A DNA stretch of 64,000 nt, from assembly GCF_000153305.1 (NCBI RefSeq), contig NZ_CH724107.1, forward strand, positions 1,631,281-1,695,280, given 5' to 3'. Position 1 is the stretch's first letter; every line of letters begins with the position of its first letter. A program made the position numbers and the translations under genes. The DNA is from Oceanicola granulosus HTCC2516 (lineage in GTDB: Bacteria; Pseudomonadota; Alphaproteobacteria; Rhodobacterales; Rhodobacteraceae). The notes below the pieces were generated by a model. The model did no database searches. It saw only the letters and a list, made by a program, of their open reading frames with translations, and was not told where the DNA came from. Of this stretch, positions 1 to 7,959 are shown one piece after another.

Positions 1-332
1 AGGTGCCGCTCGACATCGCGCCTGCGCTCGCGGCGGTGTCTGCTGAAAAAATGGTCATCCTCGACTGCGCGACCCTGTGGCTCACCAACCTGCAACTTTC
101 GGGTGCCGATCCCGCCGGCGCGCCGGAGCGGTTCGTGGCGGCGCTCGAGGGCTGCGCCGCGCCGGTGGTGGTGGTGTCCAACGAGGTCGGCCAGGGGATC
201 GTGCCGATGCACGAGATGAGCCGCGCCTTCCGCGAGGCGCAGGGCCGTCTCAACCAGGCGGTCGCCGCGCGGGCCGGGCTGGTGGTGGCGGTGATGGCGG
301 GGCTGCCGCTGGTGCTGAAGGGCGCGCTTTGA
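1..332 (+). CDS. cobU: Bifunctional adenosylcobinamide kinase / guanylyltransferase, C-terminal part
   Basis: The gene enters from the left edge, so the start and the P-loop are missing and only about 110 residues remain. CobU/CobP phosphorylates adenosylcobinamide and attaches GMP to it during assembly of the cobalamin nucleotide loop, in the cytoplasm. The visible part carries typical family blocks: the LDCATLWLTNL strand-helix, VSNEVGQGIVP, and FREAQGRLNQ, ending in the LPLVLKG strand. The stop codon overlaps the TTG start of a phosphatase gene, so the two are probably co-translated. The assignment is firm; the true start lies outside the window. Confidence 0.9.
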   Translation, partial: VPLDIAPALAAVSAEKMVILDCATLWLTNLQLSGADPAGAPERFVAALEGCAAPVVVVSNEVGQGIVPMHEMSRAFREAQGRLNQAVAARAGLVVAVMAGLPLVLKGAL

Positions 333-907
333 GCCGCTGGACCTGGGTGCGCCACGGCCCGACCCACGAGCGCGCCATCCTCGGGCGGCGCGACGTGCCC
401 GCCGACCTCTCCGACACCGCCGCTCTCGCCCGGCTGCACGCCGCGCTGCCCGCCGGCGCGCTGCTCGTCTCCTCCGATCTCGCCCGCGCCACCGCCACCG
501 CCGACGCGCTCGCCGGGAGCCGCGAGCGGCTGCCGCACGAGCCGGACCTGCGCGAGTTCGACTTCGGCGCCTGGGACGGGCTGACCCCGGCCGCGGTGTC
601 GGCGCGCGATCCGGTCCTGTCGCGCCGCTTCTGGGAAGGGGAGGCCGATCTGGCCCCGCCGGGCGGCGAGAGCTGGGCCGACGTGGCGCGGCGGGTGGCG
701 ACGGTCGTCGACCGGCTTGCCGCCGCCCATCCCGGCCGCGACATCGTCGCCGTGGCCCATCTCGGCGTCATCCTGACCGCCCTGCACCGCGCCCGCGGCG
801 GGCGGCTCTACGACACCCTCGCCCAGCGCGTCTCGCCGCTGTCGCTGACCGAGATCGCCCGGACCGCCGGCGGCTGGCAGGTGGGTCGGGTGGATCACCG
901 TCCGTGA
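329..907 (+). CDS. Histidine phosphatase family protein (CobC-like)
   Basis: A 192-residue phosphoglycerate-mutase-like phosphatase. The catalytic RHG motif is near residue 8 (VRHGPTH), the strand SSDLARATATA and an acid-base region REFDFGAWDG follow, and the second histidine is in VAHLGV near residue 148. I chose the TTG at 329 because it overlaps the cobU stop, has an AAGG ribosome site just upstream, and puts RHG at the expected place. Downstream of cobU this family often supplies alpha-ribazole-phosphate phosphatase (CobC) in cobalamin synthesis. That role is inferred from context; family membership alone does not fix the substrate. Confidence 0.82.
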   Translation: MSRWTWVRHGPTHERAILGRRDVPADLSDTAALARLHAALPAGALLVSSDLARATATADALAGSRERLPHEPDLREFDFGAWDGLTPAAVSARDPVLSRRFWEGEADLAPPGGESWADVARRVATVVDRLAAAHPGRDIVAVAHLGVILTALHRARGGRLYDTLAQRVSPLSLTEIARTAGGWQVGRVDHRP

Positions 908-965
908 TGGACCCGCGCAGGGATGAATGTTCGGCAGGCGCGGCTTGCCGCGCTAGGCTGGCGGC

Positions 966-1661
966 ATGACCTATGATCTCTTCATCGCCGACCGCGCCTT
1001 CTCGAGCTGGTCGCTGCGCGGCTGGCTGATGCTCGAGAAGTTCGGCCTGCCCCATCGCGTGCACGTGGTCGGGCTCTACGACGGCACCATGGAAGAGGAC
1101 ATGGCGCCCTTGGCGCCGGCCCGGCTCGTCCCGGTCGTGCGCACCCCCGAGGGCGACGTGATCGGCGAGAGCCTCGCCATCGCCGAGACCCTCGCCGAGC
1201 GCCACCCGGAGGCCGGGCTCTGGCCCGCCGACCGCGCCGCGCGGGCCGCGGCGCGCTGGCTGGCGGCCGAGATGCATGCCGGCTTCGGCGCCCTGCGCAG
1301 CGCCTGCCCGATGCAGCTCCACTCGGTCTACGAGGGCTTCGAGCCGCCCGCCGCCGTCACGGAGGACCTGGCGCGGATCGAGGAGCTGTTCGCCCATGCC
1401 CGCGGCAAGGCGGCATCCGGGCCGTGGCTGCTCGGCGCCTACAGCCTCGCCGACGTCTTCTACGCCCCGGTCGCCGCGCGCATCGTCGGCTACGGGCTCG
1501 CGGCCGGCCCGCTCACCACGGCGTTCACCGAAGCGACCCTCGCCGAGCCCGCCTTCCGCCGTTGGCGCGCCGAGGGGATCGTGCGTCTCCCCGAGCCGAT
1601 CCCCTACCTGCTCGACCTGCCCCGCCGCCCCTGGCCGGAGGTCTCGTTAACCTCGCCTTAG
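966..1661 (+). CDS. Glutathione S-transferase family protein
   Basis: A 231-residue cytoplasmic protein with a thioredoxin-like N-terminal domain (about 1-80) and an all-alpha C-terminal domain (about 85-215). The N-terminus FIADRAFSSWSLRGWLMLEKF has the catalytic-serine region of bacterial GSTs, PARLVPVV supplies the cis-proline, and GESLAIAETLAE the glutathione-binding ES motif. GSTs conjugate glutathione to electrophiles or act as glutathione-dependent lyases and isomerases; the substrate cannot be read from sequence. The gene stands alone between the cobalamin genes and yifB, all on the plus strand. Confidence 0.85.
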   Translation: MTYDLFIADRAFSSWSLRGWLMLEKFGLPHRVHVVGLYDGTMEEDMAPLAPARLVPVVRTPEGDVIGESLAIAETLAERHPEAGLWPADRAARAAARWLAAEMHAGFGALRSACPMQLHSVYEGFEPPAAVTEDLARIEELFAHARGKAASGPWLLGAYSLADVFYAPVAARIVGYGLAAGPLTTAFTEATLAEPAFRRWRAEGIVRLPEPIPYLLDLPRRPWPEVSLTSP

Positions 1662-1701
1662 GACCGAGGCCGCTACCCCTGCGGGAGCAGGGAGACAGGT
1701 C

Positions 1702-3216
1702 ATGGTCGCCACGGCTCACACCGTCGCGTTCGAGGGAATCGAGGCGCGCGCCGTCGAGGTGCAGTGCGCCGTCGCGCCCGGCCTGCCCGGATTCGCCATC
1801 GTCGGCCTCCCCGACAAGGCGGTGTCGGAGGCGCGCGAGCGGGTGCGCGCGGCGCTCAACGCGCTGACCATCGCGCTGCCCTCGAAGCGCATCACCGTCA
1901 ACCTCTCGCCCGCCGACCTGCCGAAGGAGGGCTCGCACTTCGACCTGCCGATCGCGCTCGCGGTGCTGGCCGAGATCGACATCCTGCCCCACGACCGGGT
2001 GGCCGGCATCCTCAGCCTCGGCGAGCTGTCGCTCGACGGCCGCCTCGTCGCGGTCAACGGCGCGCTGCCCGCCGCGATGGCCGCCGCCGCCGAAGAGCGC
2101 TGCCTGCTCTGCCCCGCCCCCTGCGGCGCCGAGGCGGCATGGGTGGGCGCGTGCGAGGTCTACGCCCCGCCGAGCCTGGCCGAGGCCATCCGCCACATCA
2201 CCAACCAGTCGCCCCTGCCCGCCGCCAGGCCCGGCGAGGCCGTCGCCGCCGAGAGCGGCCGCGACCTCGCGGACGTGAAGGGGCAGGAGCGCGCCCGCCG
2301 CGCGCTCGAGATCGCCGCCGCCGGGCGGCACCACCTGCTCATGGTCGGCCCGCCCGGCTCGGGCAAGTCCATGCTCGCCGCCCGCATCCCCGGCATCCTG
2401 CCGCCGCTGACCGCGCCCGAGGCGCTCGAGACGTCGATGATCCACTCCCTCGCAGGCCTGCTCGAAGACGGCGGCATCAACCGCGCCCGCCCGTTCCGCG
2501 AGCCGCACCACACCGCCTCCATGGCCGCGATCGTCGGCGGCGGGCGCGGCGCACAGCCGGGGGAGATCAGCCTCGCGCACAACGGGGTGCTGTTCCTCGA
2601 CGAGTTCCCCGAGTTCAACAAGTCGGTCCTCGAGACCCTGCGCCAGCCGATCGAGACGGGCGAGGTCGTCATCGCCCGCGCCAACGCCCACGCCCGCTAC
2701 CCCTGCCGCTTCATGCTCGTCGCCGCCGCCAACCCCTGCCGCTGCGGCCACCTGAGCGACCCGGCCCGCGCCTGCTCGCGCGCGCCCGGCTGCGGCGAGG
2801 ACTACATGGGCCGCATCTCCGGCCCGCTGATGGACCGCTTCGATCTCCGGGTCGAGGTGCCGCCCGTCGCCTTCACCGACCTCGACCTCCCCGGCCACGG
2901 CGAGACCTCCGCCGCCGTGGCCGGGCGGGTCGCCGCCGCGCGGGCGCGGCAGGAGGCGCGCTACGACGAGGATGCGGACGTGCGCGCCAATGCCGACGTC
3001 GAGGGCGGCCGGCTCGAGGCCGTCGCCACGCCCGACGCCGACGGCCGGGCGCTGCTGTCGCGGGTGGCGAACAGGTTCGGCCTGTCGGCGCGCGGCTACC
3101 ACCGGGTGCTGCGCGTCGCGCGCACCGTCGCCGATCTCGACGGCGCCGAGGAGGTCGGCCGGGCGCACGTCGCCGAGGCGGTCAGCTTCCGCCTCGCCAC
3201 CGGCGCCGAGGTCTAG
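1702..3216 (+). CDS. YifB/ComM family Mg-chelatase-like AAA+ ATPase
   Basis: A 504-residue protein of normal family length. Residues 1-170 form the ComM-specific N-terminal domain (GLPGFAIVGLPDKAVSEARERV). A Mg-chelatase-type AAA+ core follows, with Walker A GPPGSGKS at about 216-223 and Walker B VLFLDEF at about 295-301. A cysteine-rich segment (NPCRCGH ... CSRAPGC) follows, then the C-terminal Mg-chelatase domain. In naturally transformable bacteria ComM is a hexameric helicase promoting branch migration during integration of foreign DNA. That role is known for the family and only inferred here. A GGGAGACAGG ribosome site precedes the ATG. The gene converges tail to tail with a GntR gene three bases away. 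Confidence 0.93.
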   Translation: MVATAHTVAFEGIEARAVEVQCAVAPGLPGFAIVGLPDKAVSEARERVRAALNALTIALPSKRITVNLSPADLPKEGSHFDLPIALAVLAEIDILPHDRVAGILSLGELSLDGRLVAVNGALPAAMAAAAEERCLLCPAPCGAEAAWVGACEVYAPPSLAEAIRHITNQSPLPAARPGEAVAAESGRDLADVKGQERARRALEIAAAGRHHLLMVGPPGSGKSMLAARIPGILPPLTAPEALETSMIHSLAGLLEDGGINRARPFREPHHTASMAAIVGGGRGAQPGEISLAHNGVLFLDEFPEFNKSVLETLRQPIETGEVVIARANAHARYPCRFMLVAAANPCRCGHLSDPARACSRAPGCGEDYMGRISGPLMDRFDLRVEVPPVAFTDLDLPGHGETSAAVAGRVAAARARQEARYDEDADVRANADVEGGRLEAVATPDADGRALLSRVANRFGLSARGYHRVLRVARTVADLDGAEEVGRAHVAEAVSFRLATGAEV

Positions 3217-3219
3217 ATG

Positions 3220-3879
3220 TCAGCCCTTGAGCATCCGCAGCCCCTGCGTCGCGTCGGTGCGCACGGCGAGGCGGAGGCCCGGCTCGTCGCCGGCCCGCAG
3301 CGCGGCGAGGATCAGCCGGTGGTGCCGGGGCGGCTCGGAGCGGCGCAGGCGGCCGTAGAGCGCGGCCATGGTCGGGCCGAGCTGCAGCCACACCGTCTCG
3401 GCCATGGCGAGAATCGCGGGGGCCTGGGCGCGCAGGTAGAGGGTCCGGTGGAACTCGAGGTTCATGCGGATGTAGCCCGTCGCATCCTGCCGGGCGACCA
3501 TCTGCGCCACGCCGTCGTTGATCGCCGTCAGCCGGTCGATCAGCGCGAAATGCGCGCGCGGCAGGGCGCGGCTGGCGAGCTCCGGCTCGAGCAGGGCGCG
3601 CAGCGAGGCGAGCTCCTCGATCCGGTCGTCGCTGAGCGCCGGCGTGGAGGCGCGACCCGACGACGACAGGAACAGCGCCCCCTCCGCCACCAGCCGCCGC
3701 ACCGCCTCGCGCGCCGGGGTCATCGAGGTGCCGTAGTCGCGCCCGATCCCGCGCAGGGTGAGCGACTGGCCCGGGCGCAGCTCGCCGTGCATGATCCGCG
3801 TGCGCAACGCCCGGTAGACACGGTCGTGCGCCGCGCCCGGTGCCGGGGCCGTCGTCTCGGAGCGGGTCTGGATCAGCAT
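3220..3879 (-). CDS. GntR-family transcriptional regulator (FadR/FCD type)
   Basis: A 219-residue DNA-binding regulator. The winged helix-turn-helix occupies about 18-82 (VYRALRTRIMHGELRPGQSL ... GTSMTPAREAVRRL), and the helical FCD ligand domain about 88-210, with the metal-binding-type histidines in NLEFHRTLY and PPRHHRLI. FCD regulators usually respond to small carboxylates or sugar acids. Its 5' side holds a GTGATCAC palindrome at 3889-3896, only 10 bases before the start, which fits autoregulation. The same palindrome occurs twice upstream of sdhC. The ligand is unknown. Confidence 0.85.
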   Translation of the reverse strand: MLIQTRSETTAPAPGAAHDRVYRALRTRIMHGELRPGQSLTLRGIGRDYGTSMTPAREAVRRLVAEGALFLSSSGRASTPALSDDRIEELASLRALLEPELASRALPRAHFALIDRLTAINDGVAQMVARQDATGYIRMNLEFHRTLYLRAQAPAILAMAETVWLQLGPTMAALYGRLRRSEPPRHHRLILAALRAGDEPGLRLAVRTDATQGLRMLKG

Positions 3880-3888
3880 GTCGCGAGT

Positions 3889-3896
3889 GTGATCAC
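3889..3896. promoter_or_regulatory. GTGATCAC palindrome, possible GntR operator
   Basis: A perfect 8-bp palindrome lies 10 bases upstream of the GntR start codon, in the 30-bp gap to the neighbouring hydrolase gene. Its flanks (TGTGATCACG) match the two palindromes near 61.4 kb in 9 of 10 positions each. GT-N4-AC spacing is compatible with FadR-type operators. Function is inferred. Confidence 0.35.
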
Positions 3897-3909
3897 GGAG
3901 CCGGCCGGG

Positions 3910-4602
3910 TCAAGGCTCGAACCGCACCTGGTGCAGCGCGCTGCCGTTGTCCCGCAGCCACGCCCGCGCCGCCGCGTGGTCCGGCAGCAGCCGCGCCACC
4001 ACGGCCCAGAAGGCGGGCGAGTGGTTCATCTCGACGAGGTGGGCGACCTCGTGGGCGGCGACGTAGTCGAGCACCTCCGGCGGCGCCATCACCAGCCGCC
4101 ACGAATACATCAGGTCGCCCGTCGACGAGCACGATCCCCAGCGCGAGCGGGTATCGCGCAAGGTGATCCGCCCGTAGGTGCGGCCGAGCGCGGCGGCGTG
4201 GTGGTCGGAGCGCGCGGCGAGCCGGTCGCGCGCAGCGGTCTTGAGGAACGCCCCGATCCGCGCCCCGGCCCGCTCGGGCTGGTCGGGCAGCCACAGCACC
4301 CCGTCCTCGAGCCGCGACCCGCGCACCGCCCCCGCCCGCACCGGCAGCTCGCGCCCCTCGAACGGCACGCTGCCGCCGAGCCGCGCCACCCGGCCCGCGC
4401 CGATCCCGGCGAGATGCCCGCGCAGCCACTCCTCCCGCGCCCGCGCGAACTTCAGCCCCTCGCGCTCGGACACCCCGCGCGGCAGCGTCAGCGTCACCCG
4501 CCCGTCGAGCCGCGAGACGCGCAGCGACAGCCGTCGCGCCCGCGCGGAGCGGCGCAAGTTGATGTCGATCGGGGGGTTGCCCAGACGGTGTGTTTCGCCC
4601 AT
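3910..4602 (-). CDS. YgjP-type M48-like metal-dependent hydrolase
   Basis: A 230-residue cytoplasmic protein of the YgjP/SprT-like (DUF45) family. The N-terminal half is beta-rich and basic (NLRRSARARRLSLRVSR). The C-terminal half holds the zinc motif HEVAHLVEMNHSPAFW at about 183-198, preceded by the diagnostic SRWGSCSS segment. In related proteins the HExxH histidines and a downstream histidine bind zinc. The start at 4602 (MGETHRLG) is preferred because the reading frame further upstream runs antisense through the TIGR02300 gene. It is divergent from that gene. The substrate is unknown. Confidence 0.85.
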   Translation of the reverse strand: MGETHRLGNPPIDINLRRSARARRLSLRVSRLDGRVTLTLPRGVSEREGLKFARAREEWLRGHLAGIGAGRVARLGGSVPFEGRELPVRAGAVRGSRLEDGVLWLPDQPERAGARIGAFLKTAARDRLAARSDHHAAALGRTYGRITLRDTRSRWGSCSSTGDLMYSWRLVMAPPEVLDYVAAHEVAHLVEMNHSPAFWAVVARLLPDHAAARAWLRDNGSALHQVRFEP

Positions 4603-4728
4603 ATCCGCCACTCTGCCCTCGGGTCGCCCCGGAGGGTTTTGACACCGCGCGCACCTTATGGCAGGGGAGCGCGATCCGCTGCAAGCCGAACGACGGCCGC
4701 CAAGCCAAGAGATGAAGGAAGAGCGAGA

Positions 4729-5067
4729 ATGCCCAAGGAAGAGTGGGGAACCAAGCGCGTCTGCCCGACCACGGGCAAGCGCTTCTACGATCTGAACAAG
4801 TCCCCGATCGTCAGCCCCTACACGGGCGAGGCGGTCAACATCGAGACCGGCAAGACCCGCACCATGGTCGCCGATGCCGAGGACGCGCAGACCAAGAAGC
4901 TCGAGACCAAGGACACCGAAGAGGAACTGGTGCTCGACGACAGCGACGACGACGAGGACGATGCCGATGTCGATCTCGGCGACGACGTGCTCGAGGACGA
5001 CGACGACGAGGACACCGTCTCGCTGGACGAACTCGCCGACGTTTCGAGCGACGACAGCGAGGACTGA
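4729..5067 (+). CDS. TIGR02300 family acidic protein
   Basis: A 112-residue protein found widely in alphaproteobacteria with no assigned function. The N-terminal 45 residues are conserved and basic-aromatic (EEWGTKRVCPTTGKRFYDLN, then SPIVSPYTGE). The last 50 residues are almost wholly aspartate and glutamate. Only one cysteine is present, so this is not a complete zinc ribbon. The ATG at 4729 has an AAGGAAGAG ribosome site; an earlier ATG at 4712 is out of frame. The gene sits directly upstream of tRNA-Ala, a common neighbourhood. The acidic tail suggests binding of a basic partner, which is inference. Confidence 0.88.
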   Translation: MPKEEWGTKRVCPTTGKRFYDLNKSPIVSPYTGEAVNIETGKTRTMVADAEDAQTKKLETKDTEEELVLDDSDDDEDDADVDLGDDVLEDDDDEDTVSLDELADVSSDDSED

Positions 5068-5080
5068 CCTCGCGTCACGG

Positions 5081-5114
5081 CTTCGGGGAGATTTTTTGCC
5101 TTGATCTCTCCGAA
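5081..5114 (+). terminator. Imperfect 12-bp inverted repeat after the TIGR02300 gene
   Basis: CTTCGGGGAGAT and ATCTCTCCGAAG can pair over 12 positions with one mismatch, around an 11-base loop that starts with a T run. It starts 13 bases after the stop codon. No U tract follows the 3' arm, so termination efficiency is uncertain; it could also separate the protein transcript from the tRNA. Confidence 0.4.
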
Positions 5115-5159
5115 GTGGCTGCGTAGAGAGCGGCACGTCGCGGCGACGCGGCACAAGGC

Positions 5160-5235
<76 letters not shown>

Positions 5236-5341
5236 AATCCCCCCTCCCGATCCCACGACCCGGCATGACGATACTGACGCCGTAGCGCCTGTTCCGCCGG
5301 CCGCCGACCTGTCATTCTGGGGCGGACGCCGTGTTCCGGAG

Positions 5342-5599
5342 GTGGTTTGGGTGGTCCACGACACGCACAGCAAGCAGCCGATCCAGACCCGCCTGTCACG
5401 CCCGGCCGGACAGGTGCAAGGTGTGGCGCGGATGGTGGAGGAAGACCGCTACCGCGTCGACATCCTCACCCAAACGGCGGCGATTCGCTGGGGCCCGCGG
5501 GCGGTGGAGCGGAACCGGTCAGGATGTCCCGCGCCCGCCACCCCGCCTTACCTGGCGGACCTTTCCATTCTCTTAGCGTCACGCAAGGAATCACGATGA
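5342..5599 (+). pseudogene. Decayed CsoR/FrmR-type metal-sensing repressor
   Basis: About 50 residues match the N-terminal half of CsoR-family repressors: a TRLSRPAGQVQGVARMVEE segment followed by DRYRVDILTQTAAIR. The expected copper-ligand cysteine in DRYCxDIL is arginine here. After residue 55 the family sequence is lost: the second helix reads WGPRAVER and the C-terminal helix with its histidine and cysteine ligands is absent. The remaining frame has no strong ribosome site. It lies directly upstream of a DUF411 gene, a family often linked to copper, so this looks like the dead regulator of an old copper locus. Confidence 0.6.
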
Positions 5600-6060
5600 C
5601 TTCGATGACAGTAACCCGCCGCAGTCTGCTCCTCGGAGCGACCGCCGCGTTCACCCTCGGCACCGCCGCGCGCGCCGCGACGCCGACCGGCCCGCAACTG
5701 CTCCACATCACCAGGGACCCGAGTTGCGGCTGCTGCACCGCCTGGGCCGATCTCGCGCGTGAAGCCGGCTACATGGTCGAGATCACCGAGACCGACGACT
5801 ACGCCGGCATGAAGGCGGAGGCAGGCGTGCCCGAGCCGCTCTGGGCCTGCCACACCGCCCGCGTCGGCGGCTACATCGTCGAGGGCCACGTGCCGTTCGC
5901 CGCGATTGCTCGGCTGCTGGCCGAGCGGCCCGACATCACCGGCATCGCCGTCCCCGGGATGCCTCTGGATTCGCCCGGCATGGGCGGCGGGCTGCACGCG
6001 ACGGCGGACGTCGTCGCCTGGGGCGGGCTGGCGGGCGACGCCACGCCCTTCGCCTTCTGA
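5596..6060 (+). CDS. DUF411 domain-containing protein, Tat-exported
   Basis: A 154-residue protein with a Tat-like signal (TRRSLLLGATAAFTLGTAARA, within 8-28), so probably periplasmic. The mature part has the DUF411 fold: HITRDPSCGCCTAW with cysteines near 44, 46 and 47, a conserved LWACHTARVGGYIVEGHVP block, and the C-terminal GIAVPGMPLDSPGM. DUF411 proteins are thioredoxin-like, recur in copper-resistance loci and are proposed to bind metal. The decayed CsoR-type repressor just upstream supports a copper connection. The role is inferred. Confidence 0.85.
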   Translation: MTSMTVTRRSLLLGATAAFTLGTAARAATPTGPQLLHITRDPSCGCCTAWADLAREAGYMVEITETDDYAGMKAEAGVPEPLWACHTARVGGYIVEGHVPFAAIARLLAERPDITGIAVPGMPLDSPGMGGGLHATADVVAWGGLAGDATPFAF

Positions 6061-6287
6061 TGGCACGCGGCGGCGTCCTCACCGACGCCGGGTCAGCATG
6101 TCGCCTCAGTATCCTCGCACGGCCAGGTCTCACCGATCTCTGCCCGGCACCGCCTCCCCGCGCCGGGCCTTCCCGAAGTGACCGATCGACTGAAACCCGT
6201 TATACCGGTCAAAGGTTAAGCCTTCGTGTCTGGCCGGCCAACCTGCCGCTCATGCCCGGCGACGTAAGCAAATTCCAGGGAGGAAAC

Positions 6288-6818
6288 GTGTCGAATCAAG
6301 CTCAAACCAGAGACAAGATGCGGTGGATGCTGGCCGCCGCGGCCCTCGCCATGCTGCCCGGCGCGCTCGCCGCGCAGGACGCGCCCAGTGCCGCCCCCGA
6401 CCCTGAGCTCGTCGCGGAGGGAGAGGATGTCTTCCGCCGCTGCCGCTCGTGCCACATGGTCGGCGAGGACGCGCAGAGCCGCGTCGGCCCGATGCTCAAC
6501 GGCATCTTCGGCCAGCCCGCAGCCGTTCACCAGGACGATTTCCGCTACTCCGACGCGATGATCGAAGCCGGCGAGGAGGGGCTGGTCTGGACCCACGAGA
6601 CGCTCGCGGCGTACCTCGAGAGCCCGCGCGACTATGTTCCCGGTACGCGCATGGCCTTCGCCGGCCTGCGCACCGAGGAAGAGCGCGTCGCCGTCGTGGC
6701 CTATCTCCAGACCTTCTCGCCCGACTACGACCCGGCCGAGATGGATGGCGAGGCCGCCATGGACGACGAAGGCGACATGGCGGCCGAAGAGTCCGAGGGC
6801 GAAGACGCCGCCGAGTGA
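6288..6818 (+). CDS. c-type cytochrome, monohaem, with acidic tail
   Basis: A 176-residue exported cytochrome c. The GTG start at 6288 is preceded by AGGGAGG; an in-frame ATG at 6318 would start directly at the signal peptide (MRWMLAAAALAMLPGALAAQ). The haem site is CRSCH at about 52-56, and the likely methionine ligand is in GTRMAFAG at about 122. Residues after about 148 form a very acidic, low-complexity tail. The core resembles small soluble class I cytochromes. It precedes an ABC transporter on the same strand, but a hairpin separates them. The electron donor and acceptor are unknown. Confidence 0.85.
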   Translation: MSNQAQTRDKMRWMLAAAALAMLPGALAAQDAPSAAPDPELVAEGEDVFRRCRSCHMVGEDAQSRVGPMLNGIFGQPAAVHQDDFRYSDAMIEAGEEGLVWTHETLAAYLESPRDYVPGTRMAFAGLRTEEERVAVVAYLQTFSPDYDPAEMDGEAAMDDEGDMAAEESEGEDAAE

Positions 6819-6830
6819 TGCTCGGACACA

Positions 6831-6858
6831 GCGGGCAGCGGCGCGAGTCGCTGCCCGC
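6831..6858 (+). terminator. Perfect 10-bp hairpin after the cytochrome gene
   Basis: GCGGGCAGCG and CGCTGCCCGC pair perfectly around an 8-base loop, 13 bases after the cytochrome stop. No U tract follows, so it may be a Rho-independent terminator of the U-poor type or a processing hairpin. Confidence 0.45.
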
Positions 6859-6967
6859 CCGGTCGACGGCCGATGGACCCTCGGCGTTGTTTCGCATAGC
6901 TTCCCGCCGACACGGGCCGAGGTAACGATTACAAGGCCGCCGATCGGCAGGGAAGCAGCGTAAGAAC

Positions 6968-7939
6968 ATGATCCACGTGATAAAATGGGCCGCTGGCCTC
7001 ACCTTTCTGAGCACCGTCGCGGCGGCGCAGGACCTGCCCGAGGTCGAGGTGGGCGTGCTCTCCTACGGCACCGCGCAGTGGGAGATGAAGGTCATCCAGG
7101 ACCACGGCCTCGACGAGGCCCACGGCGTCGAGCTCGTGCTGCGCGATCTCGGCAGCGAGCAGGCGGGCGACGTGGCGCTGCAGACCGGCGACGTCGACAT
7201 CATCCTCACCGACTTCATCTGGGTCTCGATCCAGCGCAACGAGGGCCGCGGGATCACGCTGGTGCCCCACAGCCGTGCCGTCGGCGGGCTGATGGTGCCG
7301 CCCGGAAGCAGCATCGCCGGCGTCGACGACCTGCCGGGCCGCACGATCGGCATCGCGGGCGGGCCGGTCGACAAGAGCTGGATCATCCTGCAGGCCTACT
7401 ACGCTCAGCGCCACGACGATCCGCTCGCCGACGCGGTCGAGGCCCGCTTCGGCGCGCCGCCGCTCGTCAACGAATTGCTCGCGTCCGGCGAGCTCGATGC
7501 GTCGCTCAACTTCTGGCACTGGAACGCCCGCGCCAAGGCCGCCGGCATGAGCGAGGTGATCTCCGTGGCCGACATGCTCGGCGCGCTCGGCATTTCCGAG
7601 CAGGCGCCGCTGCTCGGCTGGGCGTTCACCGACGAGACCGCCGCGACGAAGCCCGAGGCATTGCGCGGTTTCCTCGACGCCTCCTTCGCCGCCAAGCGAT
7701 TGCTGCTCGAGGACGACGAGGTCTGGGAGGGCCTGCGCGAGGTGATGCGCGCATCCGGCGACGACGCGCTGTTCGCCCAGCTGCGCGACGACTACCGCGC
7801 CGGGATCATCGCGAGCTTCGAGCCGGCCATCGTCGAAGCCGCCGGGCAGACCTTCGAGATCATGGCCGAGTTCGGCGGCGCCGACCTCGTGGGCGAAACG
7901 CCGACCATGGCCGAGGGCACCTTCTGGACCGACTACTGA
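6968..7939 (+). CDS. ABC transporter substrate-binding protein, NitT/TauT (NMT1) type
   Basis: A 323-residue periplasmic binding protein with a short signal peptide (to about residue 20, TVAAAQ). The mature protein has the two-lobed SsuA/TauA-like fold: VEVGVLSYGTAQWEMKVI at the start, DIILTDFIWVSIQR in lobe 1, and DLPGRTIGIAGGPVDKSW at the hinge. The family carries sulfonates, nitrate, thiamine precursors and other small organics. The ligand here cannot be read. Permease and ATPase genes follow at once, forming a complete importer. Confidence 0.87.
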   Translation: MIHVIKWAAGLTFLSTVAAAQDLPEVEVGVLSYGTAQWEMKVIQDHGLDEAHGVELVLRDLGSEQAGDVALQTGDVDIILTDFIWVSIQRNEGRGITLVPHSRAVGGLMVPPGSSIAGVDDLPGRTIGIAGGPVDKSWIILQAYYAQRHDDPLADAVEARFGAPPLVNELLASGELDASLNFWHWNARAKAAGMSEVISVADMLGALGISEQAPLLGWAFTDETAATKPEALRGFLDASFAAKRLLLEDDEVWEGLREVMRASGDDALFAQLRDDYRAGIIASFEPAIVEAAGQTFEIMAEFGGADLVGETPTMAEGTFWTDY

Positions 7940-7959
7940 GACGCGCTCCGGAGACGGAT

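Noticed and set aside
1525-3168. Long minus-strand frame across the YifB gene
   Set aside because: Antisense shadow; the plus strand encodes a full-length, motif-complete YifB protein.
4639-4668. TTGACA upstream of the TIGR02300 gene as a promoter
   Set aside because: The -35 is perfect but no acceptable -10 lies at 16-18 bases, so I did not list it.
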